Position numbers and translations under genes: made by a program. Source: Chitinophagaceae bacterium (lineage in GTDB: Bacteria; Bacteroidota; Bacteroidia; Chitinophagales; UBA10324). From it: a stretch of DNA of 6,821 nucleotides. Numbering within the stretch: the first letter of the stretch is position 1; the number at the start of each line of letters is the position of its first letter. A model generated the notes under the pieces. It was not told the DNA's origin, searched no databases, and worked only from the letters and a program-made list of their open reading frames with translations. This document shows, piece by piece, positions 1-5,402 of this stretch. The DNA is taken from contig JAHEZG010000213.1 in NCBI GenBank assembly GCA_023251195.1, positions 1 through 6,821 of the forward strand, read 5' to 3'.

Positions 1-531
1 AACTGGGAAGTAAACCTTGTTCAGAAAAATGAAATGAATGCGTGGTGCATGCCCGGTGGAAAAATTGTGGTGTACAGCGGAATACTTCCTGTTACAAAAG
101 ATGAATATGGATTAGCTACTGTGCTCGGCCATGAAATTGCTCATGCAGTTGCAGGTCATGGCAATGAAAGACTGAGTCAACAACTCAGCACTTATGCCGG
201 ACTAACTGCACTCGACATTGCCCTGCAATCAAAACCAAAAGAAACCCACGACATGCTGATGGCTGCTGTTGGTGCAGGAGCAGAGGTTGGCATTTTATTA
301 CCTTTCTCACGCACCCAGGAATCTGAAGCAGACCGATTGGGATTAATATTTATGGCCGCTGCCGGATATGATCCGCATAAAGCTGTCAACTTCTGGCAGG
401 ATATGCAGGCGCAAACAAAAGGAGCAAAGCCACCCGAATTTTTAAGTACGCATCCAAGCGATGCAACACGGATTCACGATATACAAACCAAGTACATGCC
501 TGAGGCCATGAAGTATTATACGAAGCAGTAA
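1..531 (+). CDS. M48 family zinc metallopeptidase, C-terminal part (5' end cut by window)
   Basis: The reading frame is open from base 1, so this is the C-terminal 176 codons of a longer gene. The ATG at 34 is internal, because the preceding residues (NWEVNLVQKNE) continue the conserved block leading into NAWCMPGGKIVVY. The zinc site is visible: HEIAH at 130-144 gives two His ligands and the catalytic Glu, and the ExxxD motif at 319-333 (ESEAD, followed by RLG) supplies the third ligand and its partner Asp. The end has the usual M48 peptidase layout, with a THPSDATRI segment before the C-terminus. Family members of this YcaL/LoiP-like type are normally about 260 residues with an N-terminal lipoprotein or signal sequence, and act in periplasmic protein quality control. 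That N-terminus lies outside the window, so the location is inferred. The gene ends in tandem TAA codons (529-534). Confidence 0.93.
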   Translation, partial: NWEVNLVQKNEMNAWCMPGGKIVVYSGILPVTKDEYGLATVLGHEIAHAVAGHGNERLSQQLSTYAGLTALDIALQSKPKETHDMLMAAVGAGAEVGILLPFSRTQESEADRLGLIFMAAAGYDPHKAVNFWQDMQAQTKGAKPPEFLSTHPSDATRIHDIQTKYMPEAMKYYTKQ

Positions 532-569
532 TAACTGTACTGGTTTTGATTTAACTTCTGTAACATCTC

Positions 570-592
570 TGAATTTTGCACTTCGAAATTCA
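570..592 (+). terminator. Possible weak hairpin terminator between convergent genes
   Basis: TGAATTT (570-576) and AAATTCA (586-592) form a perfect 7-bp inverted repeat around a 9-base loop. On the + strand it is followed by a short, interrupted T run (aacttttc). It lies 36 bases past the metallopeptidase stop, between two converging genes, where a terminator is expected. The stem is AT-rich and the T tract poor, so it is a weak candidate. Confidence 0.35.
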
Positions 593-630
593 AACTTTTC
601 AGAATGAAAAATTTATTGAATGGAATATTT

Positions 631-1479
631 TTAATTAAACAACAATAAAAGAATCAATTGAAGAATCATCATTCCATCCACCAGAAATTTATTGTACCAC
701 CTGCTGCTATTTGATGAGTAGTATGCAATTAAAATTGCTGAAATACCTGCCGACAGAATTAACGGAACAAAAATGTTTTGCCGGTTTGCAATATTGAATG
801 CTAAATATTTTTCCTGCATAAAAGCAAGTACACAAAAAACAACAAGCACAGCAATGCCCGTTATTTTCATTTTTAATATTTCTCCCGCTGCTTTTCCGGA
901 TTTCAATCCGTTTATTTCAAAAGGAATGATGAGTGCATAAATAAAGAGGAATCTCCTGCAAAATATGATGGCTGTTTCAACTACCGGAATTTGACGAGGC
1001 ATTTCAATAACAGGAAACAGAACTGTTACAACCGTCCATACAAAAGCAACCACCAGCATTTTGATAAAGGGAAACTCACGCAGCCGCACCAATGTGTTAT
1101 TCCACTTGATCAACGGCAATGAATACATAAGTGTGAATGCAGAACAAATGGATGCAAGCGGAATTATTTTTTCGTCAAGAAAAACAAGAGAAACCATTGT
1201 ACCGGCGAAACCACAGATAATGGCATATCGTAATTCGGATGCAACTTTACCCGATATGAATTTCCTGATTCCCTGCTGCAATGAATCATGATTCTTCCAG
1301 AAATATTCATGCAGGTTGTATTCTGAAAATGCGGAGAAGAAAATAAAAAAATCGAGGGCATTGATTTTATAAGGAATGCCAAGAAATAACCGCGTGATGT
1401 GCATTGAACAAACGGCACACAATGCAATCCATATATTGTTAAAGATTATAAAATGAAAAAAACTGTTCAGATACTTCAT
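631..1479 (-). CDS. UbiA-like polytopic membrane protein with degenerate active-site motifs
   Basis: This is a 282-residue, very hydrophobic protein with roughly eight or nine membrane segments. Its pattern resembles the UbiA prenyltransferase-like proteins common in Bacteroidota: an early YN-containing segment (residues 54-65), a conserved FPFIKMLVVAFVWTVVTVLFP-type helix (136-156), a RRFLFIYALIIPFEI helix (175-189), and a terminal DGMMILQLILLL helix (268-280). In active UbiA enzymes two Asp-rich motifs bind Mg2+ and prenyl diphosphate. Here the first reads YNLHEYFWKNHD, and the second reads PFEINGLKSG where related proteins have PFDIRDL-like Asp residues, so enzymatic activity is doubtful. 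The ATG at 1479 is preferred over the TTG at 1500 because it begins MKYLNSFF with a normal start codon. There is no clear Shine-Dalgarno sequence. Family assignment is from pattern recognition and is moderate. Confidence 0.6.
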   Translation of the reverse strand: MKYLNSFFHFIIFNNIWIALCAVCSMHITRLFLGIPYKINALDFFIFFSAFSEYNLHEYFWKNHDSLQQGIRKFISGKVASELRYAIICGFAGTMVSLVFLDEKIIPLASICSAFTLMYSLPLIKWNNTLVRLREFPFIKMLVVAFVWTVVTVLFPVIEMPRQIPVVETAIIFCRRFLFIYALIIPFEINGLKSGKAAGEILKMKITGIAVLVVFCVLAFMQEKYLAFNIANRQNIFVPLILSAGISAILIAYYSSNSSRWYNKFLVDGMMILQLILLLLFN

Positions 1480-1582
1480 TACTAAAAACAGGTTAAACAA
1501 TAAATGCGCCTTCGTGTAAGGAAGACAAGGTAACCGAATCGGGGTATGGTTTTAGTTGCAGTTTCCAAAAACAAATCAGATA

Positions 1583-1954
1583 ATGCAAAAGAACAAAAAG
1601 CAATTTGGAGTTTGGATGGATACACATCAGGCAACAATAGTGGGGAGAGCAAATGAAAATGCAGAAGATTTCAATGTGTTGGGTACTGCTGCAAATGCAG
1701 GTGCTGAATTTAACAGCAGCGAAAAAAACCAACACAATGATGAAATAACATTGCAGCATAAATTTTTTAAAGACATATTATCCCTTATGCAAAATGCCGA
1801 TGAAGTGCATTTGACTGGTACAGGAACTTCGCAGGAACAACTGATGCATTACATGGCAGCAACTCCGCAATTTAAAAATACAACAGTACAGGAAAGCACC
1901 TCCAATAAAATGAGTGATGAAAACCTGACAGCCTACATTGCCGGCAAGTTTTAA
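1583..1954 (+). CDS. Small hypothetical protein, possibly a stand-alone baeRF/Dom34-like domain
   Basis: This 123-residue soluble protein has no signal peptide or membrane segment. It opens with KKQFGVWMDTHQATIVG (5-21), a strand-turn-strand pattern (VWxDxxxAxIV) like the start of bacterial eRF1/Dom34-related (baeRF) proteins. A polar, Asn/Glu-rich linker follows. The second half is a helix (FFKDILSLMQ, 61-70), then DEVHLTGTGTSQEQLMHYM (73-91), reminiscent of the helix-strand-'G-G' block of the eRF1 C-terminal domain. The last part (TTVQESTSNKMSDENLTAYI) looks conserved but has no assigned role. The ATG at 1583 was chosen over the TTG at 1556, as it gives a natural MQKNKKQFG start. Homologous small proteins are, from memory, widespread in Bacteroidota as 'hypothetical'. 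A role in ribosome or stress biology is inference only. It is transcribed divergently from the UbiA-like gene, 103 bases away. Confidence 0.7.
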   Translation: MQKNKKQFGVWMDTHQATIVGRANENAEDFNVLGTAANAGAEFNSSEKNQHNDEITLQHKFFKDILSLMQNADEVHLTGTGTSQEQLMHYMAATPQFKNTTVQESTSNKMSDENLTAYIAGKF

Positions 1955-1980
1955 TTGAAGTATTTGTACTGACAGCTCTT

Positions 1981-1995
1981 ACAGTATTTTACTGT
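1981..1995. terminator. Small hairpin between convergent genes
   Basis: ACAGTA (1981-1986) and TACTGT (1990-1995) form a perfect 6-bp stem around a TTT loop. It lies in the 94-base tail-to-tail gap between the small protein gene and the DUF3570 gene. No T run follows it on either strand, so intrinsic termination is uncertain. A second, weaker element, GTTA/TAAC (2005-2017), sits next to an A-rich run at 2018-2027 that would read as U in the minus-strand transcript, but the U run precedes the hairpin there. Confidence 0.25.
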
Positions 1996-2048
1996 TGACT
2001 GAAAGTTACCCGTTAACAATAAAAAAATGTACTTATCTGTTCTGAATT

Positions 2049-3251
2049 TTATTTAAACTTCAGAGCGAGTGTAACACTATTGGCAATGAGACCTGTACTC
2101 TTCAGGTAATGACCGTATCTTAATTCAAATGAGCTCCAATGCTTCTTTTTTAAAATTCCATTTGGAGGAGCGAGCCGCATTCCCATTCCAACGAAGTGAC
2201 TGCTGAAAGAAGCGAGGTCATAATCGCTGGTGTAAAATACATCGCCTGTGTTATGCTCTTTAAAAGGTGCAAAATAATCTATACCGCTCTGCACACTGAA
2301 TCTGTAAAAAGGTTTTAAAGATAGGAACGGAGTTATCTTAATCGGAATTTCGAGATTGGTGGTGTGAGCAATGTTTCCCCAATCATCAAAATAGAAACGA
2401 TAATAAGCGCGGATAATAAAACGGTCGCCGGCAAAATAATTTACGCGGAAGGCCACAGGAATTTTCATTCTGGTGTCAGGGAGTTTTTCATAGCGCAAAG
2501 ATTGATCGTTGAAATAAACACGCTGGTAGAGCGTGGTCAGTTGCCCCTGCTGGTAAGCCGGATCAAGCAGCAATGCAACCTGCATTCGTTTATTAATTAC
2601 CTGAGCCAATGTAACAGATGCCTGAAATGAATTGCGTGGTGCAATTTGTAAATCATCGGGAGAGCGCAATTCTATGGGGTAAATTATCTTCCATATATCA
2701 AAGTAGGCGAAGAGGTTTATTCCTAACTCCGTGTTGTTGTTCTTCGATGATTTTACAAAACTTAAATTAACTCCGCGCGATTCATAATCATATTCATGCG
2801 AGTAGGATGCGCCTGCACCGAGTGTAACACCCTTTGTTTTATTTTCTGTGTGATAAGAAAATGAAGGATAGATTCGAGTATCACCTCTTGATGGTCCTGA
2901 TAAAGCAGGTGCAATATTATCTGACGAAGCAGAAGTGTAAGTGTCAATTCCCAGTTCAAAAGAAAGCGTGTGTTTGTTTCCGCGGGGATTGAACTTTGCT
3001 AATTTAAGTTCGATGCTGTTGGCGAGGTCTGTCAGTTTTTCTGTTCCGATTCCTCCTGTAACAGCCGAATGATTGCCATCCTGCAGATAGTATCCTGAAA
3101 CAAAATTTACTTCTTCGGTTTTTAGTTTTCTTTTTTCATAATGAGACGAATCATTCGCATAACTTAATGAATCAGACGGAGAGGTAACCTGTGAAAATGC
3201 AGCTAGAATATTAATGTAAAATGCTGCAATGATGAATGGAAGTTTTTTCAT
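2049..3251 (-). CDS. DUF3570 outer-membrane beta-barrel protein
   Basis: This 400-residue protein carries a Sec signal peptide (residues 1 to about 20, MKKLPFII...AAFS, then Q). The mature part is rich in alternating aromatic/polar beta-strands, consistent with an outer-membrane barrel. DUF3570 hallmarks are easy to see: VTGGIGTEKLTD (64-75), a LPDTRMKIPVAFRVNYF block, RAYYRFYFDDWGNIAHT, PFYRFSVQSGIDYFAPFKEH, FYTSDYDLASF and the C-terminal ELRYGHYLKSTGL...LALKFK. The protein ends in a hydrophobic final strand with a terminal FK. It is the last gene of the minus-strand operon, starting 17 bases after the DUF4266 stop. DUF3570 has no established biochemical function. Its recurrent association with DUF4266 and an ApbE protein, as here, points to an envelope redox function, possibly as a pore or docking partner for the small lipoprotein. 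That last step is inference. Confidence 0.93.
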   Translation of the reverse strand: MKKLPFIIAAFYINILAAFSQVTSPSDSLSYANDSSHYEKRKLKTEEVNFVSGYYLQDGNHSAVTGGIGTEKLTDLANSIELKLAKFNPRGNKHTLSFELGIDTYTSASSDNIAPALSGPSRGDTRIYPSFSYHTENKTKGVTLGAGASYSHEYDYESRGVNLSFVKSSKNNNTELGINLFAYFDIWKIIYPIELRSPDDLQIAPRNSFQASVTLAQVINKRMQVALLLDPAYQQGQLTTLYQRVYFNDQSLRYEKLPDTRMKIPVAFRVNYFAGDRFIIRAYYRFYFDDWGNIAHTTNLEIPIKITPFLSLKPFYRFSVQSGIDYFAPFKEHNTGDVFYTSDYDLASFSSHFVGMGMRLAPPNGILKKKHWSSFELRYGHYLKSTGLIANSVTLALKFK

Positions 3252-3268
3252 ACCTGAATATTAAATGA

Positions 3269-3499
3269 CTAATTGCAGCCGCAGCCACCACCACTCTTCC
3301 CTCCGTTAGCACCTGATGAACCCTCGCGGTACAAAAGAAAATTCTGTTCGTACTTTTCTGTTTTCGCTAACGACAGTTCCATCTCTGAATCATTCAGATA
3401 CGCTTTTTGATAGGGCCTAACCGACACACATGAACTAACTGTGAATCCTGTAAACAGGAGCAGAGTTATTATTCCCCTATTGAGCATTTTTTTCTTCAT
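3269..3499 (-). CDS. DUF4266 small lipoprotein with Gly/Cys-rich tail
   Basis: This 76-residue precursor has a lipoprotein signal: positive MKKKMLNR, a hydrophobic core and the lipobox VSSC, with Cys24 as the predicted lipidated residue. The mature 53-residue peptide matches DUF4266. It begins VSVRPYQKAYLNDSEMEL (25-42), continues with YREGSSGANGG (57-67), and ends GGGCGCN with Cys73 and Cys75. The gene starts 6 bases after the ApbE stop and precedes the DUF3570 gene by 17 bases, so it is clearly in the operon. An ATG at 3487 (residue 5) is an alternative start, but ATG 3499 keeps the Lys-rich N-region. No enzyme activity is expected from such a small peptide. The CxC tail could bind metal or form a disulfide exchanged by the operon's thioredoxin. 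The preceding EGSSGAN resembles an ApbE target motif but lacks the usual acceptor Thr/Ser. Both ideas are hypotheses. Confidence 0.9.
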   Translation of the reverse strand: MKKKMLNRGIITLLLFTGFTVSSCVSVRPYQKAYLNDSEMELSLAKTEKYEQNFLLYREGSSGANGGKSGGGCGCN

Positions 3500-3505
3500 G
3501 TGATT

Positions 3506-4459
3506 TTATTTTATTCTGATGTTAGATGAAGTGAAAAGCTTATCATGATCATCAACAATTATGCAACCGATATTTTTCATTTGATTAATGAGATGCAAAC
3601 CCGCTTTGATACCCATTACCATCACAGGAGTTGCCATGGCATCAGCTAACTCAGCAGTCAGTGTAATAATTGTAACACTTTTAATTCCTTCAACAGGCAT
3701 TCCTGTTTTGGGGTCAATGGTGTGAGCATATTTTTTCCCGTTTATAACCGCGTACTTTTCATAATTGCCCGAAGTGGCAACAGCCATATCACTTATTTCG
3801 AGATAAGAAAAGGGAGTTACTTTGGTGTAAGGGTCCGCAATGCCTATGGTCCACGGATTACCATCGGGTTGCGTTCCCCATGCGCTTAAATCACCTGAGG
3901 CATTTACTATTCCACTTTTAACACCTTTTTGTTGCATCAGAATTTTTGCTTTATCAGCCGCATACCCCTTGCCTATACCTCCGAATCCGATACGCATTCC
4001 TTTCTCTTTCAGAAAAACCGTGCATTCGTTTTCATCCAGCAATACATTCTGAAAATTTATTAACCGGACTGATTGCTTTGCTGTTACTGCATCAGGCAAC
4101 TTAGTCATTGAAGTGTCGAAATTCCACAGCTGTTTATCAATGGAACCATAGGAAATATCAAAAGCACCTTGTGTAAGAACAGATATTCTTAATGAGCGCT
4201 GTATTAAATCAAGTACCTCTCGGTCAACTTGTACCGGTTTTATTCCGGCATATTTATTTATTAAGTTGGTCTGACTGTTTTCGCTAAAGGTGGTTAGCAG
4301 TTTTTCTATCCGGCTGATTTCGTCTACTGCATCATCAATTCTTTTTTCCGCCCACTCTTTATTATTGCTGACCACGGTAATTTCAAACCGGTTTCCCATC
4401 AGGCGCATTACCCTTTGGTGAATGGTTTCTTTTAAAACACGCACATCAACTTCCGGCAT
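3506..4459 (-). CDS. apbE: ApbE-type FAD:protein FMN transferase
   Basis: ApbE enzymes transfer FMN from FAD to a Thr/Ser of a target protein through a phosphoester bond, using Mg2+. This 317-residue protein is full length for the family. It shows MRLMGNRFEITVV (18-30), the GAFD(I)SYG block (98-105), GGIGKGYAADKA (160-171), NASGD (186-190), NPWTIGIADP (201-210), VATSGNYEKY (227-236), AHTIDPKTGMPV (245-256), and ELADAMATPVMVMG (270-283), whose Asp273 and Thr277 are the expected metal-binding residues. No signal peptide or lipobox is present, unlike many exported ApbE proteins, so it is predicted to be cytoplasmic unless exported unconventionally. The start at 4459 overlaps the thioredoxin gene by 14 bases. 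A TAA lies directly upstream in frame, so no longer start exists, and the overlap suggests translational coupling. A later start at Met18 (4408) is possible but less likely. No FMN-binding acceptor domain is encoded nearby. Confidence 0.93.
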   Translation of the reverse strand: MPEVDVRVLKETIHQRVMRLMGNRFEITVVSNNKEWAEKRIDDAVDEISRIEKLLTTFSENSQTNLINKYAGIKPVQVDREVLDLIQRSLRISVLTQGAFDISYGSIDKQLWNFDTSMTKLPDAVTAKQSVRLINFQNVLLDENECTVFLKEKGMRIGFGGIGKGYAADKAKILMQQKGVKSGIVNASGDLSAWGTQPDGNPWTIGIADPYTKVTPFSYLEISDMAVATSGNYEKYAVINGKKYAHTIDPKTGMPVEGIKSVTIITLTAELADAMATPVMVMGIKAGLHLINQMKNIGCIIVDDHDKLFTSSNIRIK

Positions 4460-4889
4460 TTAAAATTGATTTTAATTCTTCTACAAACGCTTCAGCCGAT
4501 TCCGGTGGCAAACCATCCCATTGCTTCAGCACTTTTCCATTCGCATCGAGCAAAAGAGTGAAAGGAAATTTTCCTTCCTTGTTGTATTTATCTGCTAGCT
4601 CTTCATTCTTCTTTACCTGTTCTGCGCTCAGTTGATTTTTTTTAAGCCGTGGAAAATCAGCATTAATTAAAGTCAGTTGAGCGGTTGCATAACTGATAAA
4701 TACTTCTGAATTAAAAATCTGCTCCTTCATGCGGATACAAGGAACACACCAATCGGAACCTGAAAAACTCAGTAAAACAAATTTTTGCGTTTGAACTGTT
4801 TCCTGCCGGTGTACCATGTTAGTATCTCTGATGACTATCGGAGAGGTTGCAACAATTGAAAGCGCTAACAAAGGAATTAAGAGTTTCAT
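4446..4889 (-). CDS. Exported thioredoxin-family protein
   Basis: This 147-residue protein begins with a short hydrophobic signal sequence (MKLLIPLLALSIVATSP), with no lipobox Cys, so it is predicted to be periplasmic. The thioredoxin fold follows: FVLLSFSGSDWCVPCIRMK (37-55) holds the redox pair Cys48 and Cys51 in a WCxxC active site, and KFPFTLLLD (107-115) holds the expected cis-Pro109. An inserted, Lys/Glu-rich helical stretch (82-106) lies between them, typical of thioredoxin-7/DUF255-like relatives with a WCVPC site. The gene is followed by apbE with a 14-base overlap. A likely role is reducing or exchanging disulfides of an exported partner, such as the DUF4266 CxC tail or cysteines of the small upstream protein. 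That partner assignment is inference. There is no clear Shine-Dalgarno sequence before the ATG. Confidence 0.9.
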   Translation of the reverse strand: MKLLIPLLALSIVATSPIVIRDTNMVHRQETVQTQKFVLLSFSGSDWCVPCIRMKEQIFNSEVFISYATAQLTLINADFPRLKKNQLSAEQVKKNEELADKYNKEGKFPFTLLLDANGKVLKQWDGLPPESAEAFVEELKSILNAGS

Positions 4890-4909
4890 GGTAATTGAAT
4901 TTTAACCTG

Positions 4910-5098
4910 TTACTTGAACAATTTCATTCTTCGCAATGGTTGAAGTTCGCTGCACTTCAAGCGTAAGTAAAGTTCCAAAGCCATTGCCCTACATGTGTTA
5001 CACTTTTTACTATTTAACTTATACAATTCACATGCCTGCAAAGCCGTGATGCCAGCATCAATTTCAAACAATAAGAGTTGAATGAAATTTTTAATCAT
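4910..5098 (-). CDS. Possible small Cys-containing protein at head of the operon
   Basis: I do not recognise this 62-residue reading frame. It lies 20 bases upstream of the thioredoxin gene on the same strand, as expected for an operon leader gene. It starts at an ATG preceded by AAGAGAAC, a weak Shine-Dalgarno-like sequence. The product looks helical and basic at its C-terminus, and has four Cys (residues 23, 33, 36, 49), including a CNTC pair. It has no signal peptide. The codons used are ordinary for the neighbouring genes apart from a few rare Arg codons. The spaced Cys pattern could bind zinc or serve as a redox partner. Alternatively the frame may be non-coding leader sequence, since at this length chance is a real possibility. 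Confidence 0.42.
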   Translation of the reverse strand: MIKNFIQLLLFEIDAGITALQACELYKLNSKKCNTCRAMALELYLRLKCSELQPLRRMKLFK

Positions 5099-5141
5099 GT
5101 TCTCTTATAAAACAGAATAACTCATTGGAATTTATTTTTAC

Positions 5142-5159
5142 AATGAATCCGGATTAATT
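5142..5159. promoter_or_regulatory. Imperfect palindrome upstream of the redox operon (possible operator)
   Basis: The sequence AATGAATCC|GGATTAATT has two 9-base arms with one mismatch, centred on a perfect AATCCGGATT. It lies 44 bases upstream of the 62-residue frame, where a regulator could sit near the operon promoter. No regulator gene is in the window, and AT-rich spacers often hold such palindromes, so this is tentative. Confidence 0.22.
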
Positions 5160-5311
5160 CAATTTCCTTTATTTCATGCCTTTCTTTCTGTTTTATCCAA
5201 ACCGTTCATTTGAGGAGCAACGCTTTCAAATTAATCAGACTATAACTGTAAATTGGTTTGCTTCTTGATAATTTATTATTCAGGATCCCTTTTATTTTAG
5301 TTGTTCAATTG

Positions 5312-5346
5312 AGCCGTTGCGGGTTTATACTGCAACGGCTTTTTAT
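5312..5346 (+). terminator. Strong rho-independent terminator with no upstream gene
   Basis: AGCCGTTGC (5312-5320) and GCAACGGCT (5332-5340) form a perfect 9-bp GC-rich stem around an 11-base loop, followed directly by a T-rich tract (TTTTATATTTT from 5341). On the minus strand the hairpin is followed by a mixed sequence without a T run, so it acts on plus-strand transcripts. No plus-strand gene precedes it for at least 3.3 kb. It may end a small RNA, act as an attenuator in the leader of the nuclease fusion gene 56 bases downstream, or block stray transcription. Confidence 0.85.
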
Positions 5347-5388
5347 ATTTTGGTCAATCAGTTTTTTTATGATGATGCATTGACAGCG

Positions 5389-5396
5389 TATTTTTG
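5389..5396 (+). promoter_or_regulatory. Candidate Bacteroidota -7 element before the nuclease fusion gene
   Basis: TATTTTTG matches the Bacteroidota sigma-A -7 consensus TAnnTTTG exactly and lies between the terminator and the ATG at 5403. No TTG-type -33 element sits at the expected distance, where there is only a T run (5362-5368). If used, it would start transcription at or very near the ATG, giving a leaderless or nearly leaderless mRNA. The match could be chance in AT-rich DNA. Confidence 0.3.
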
Positions 5397-5402
5397 AAAA
5401 CA

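Larger units (their letters stand above)
5099..5402. other. Gene-free divergent intergenic region
   Basis: These 304 AT-rich bases separate the minus-strand redox operon from the plus-strand nuclease fusion, so they must hold two divergent promoters. I see an imperfect palindrome near the operon side (5142-5159), a strong terminator (5312-5346) with no gene in front of it, and a Bacteroidota-like -7 element (5389-5396) just before the fusion gene. The only plus-strand frame ahead of the terminator is a 30-codon ATG frame (5176-5268) with nothing to support it. No convincing -33/-7 pair was found for the minus-strand operon. Confidence 0.6.

Noticed and set aside
34..36. ATG as the start of the metallopeptidase
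   Set aside because: The frame is open to base 1 and the upstream residues are part of the conserved M48 block, so the gene is truncated by the window edge.
604..648. 14-codon plus-strand frame (MKNLLNGIFLIKQQ)
   Set aside because: Very short, overlaps the end of the UbiA-like gene, and has no supporting signal beyond an ATG.
1164..1427. Frames overlapping the UbiA-like gene on both strands (1061-1291 plus, 1164-1427 minus)
   Set aside because: Lie fully inside a gene with a recognisable membrane-protein pattern; no motifs of their own.
1493..1759. Minus-strand 88-codon frame
   Set aside because: Antisense shadow of the 1583-1954 gene and of the divergent spacer; the Cys/His-rich product has no domain pattern.
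2364..2630. Plus-strand 88-codon frame and the minus-strand frame at 2762-2959
   Set aside because: Both lie inside the DUF3570 gene, whose conserved blocks cover this region.
3840..4052. Plus-strand 70-codon frame inside apbE
   Set aside because: Antisense of the conserved ApbE core; Pro/Ser-rich shadow product.
5212..5217. GAGGAG as a Shine-Dalgarno sequence
   Set aside because: No ATG, GTG or TTG lies at a suitable distance downstream, and Bacteroidota rarely rely on this signal.
5176..5268. 30-codon plus-strand frame before the orphan terminator
   Set aside because: Could be the gene served by the terminator, but it has no promoter match, no Shine-Dalgarno sequence at its ATG and no recognisable sequence; chance is more likely.
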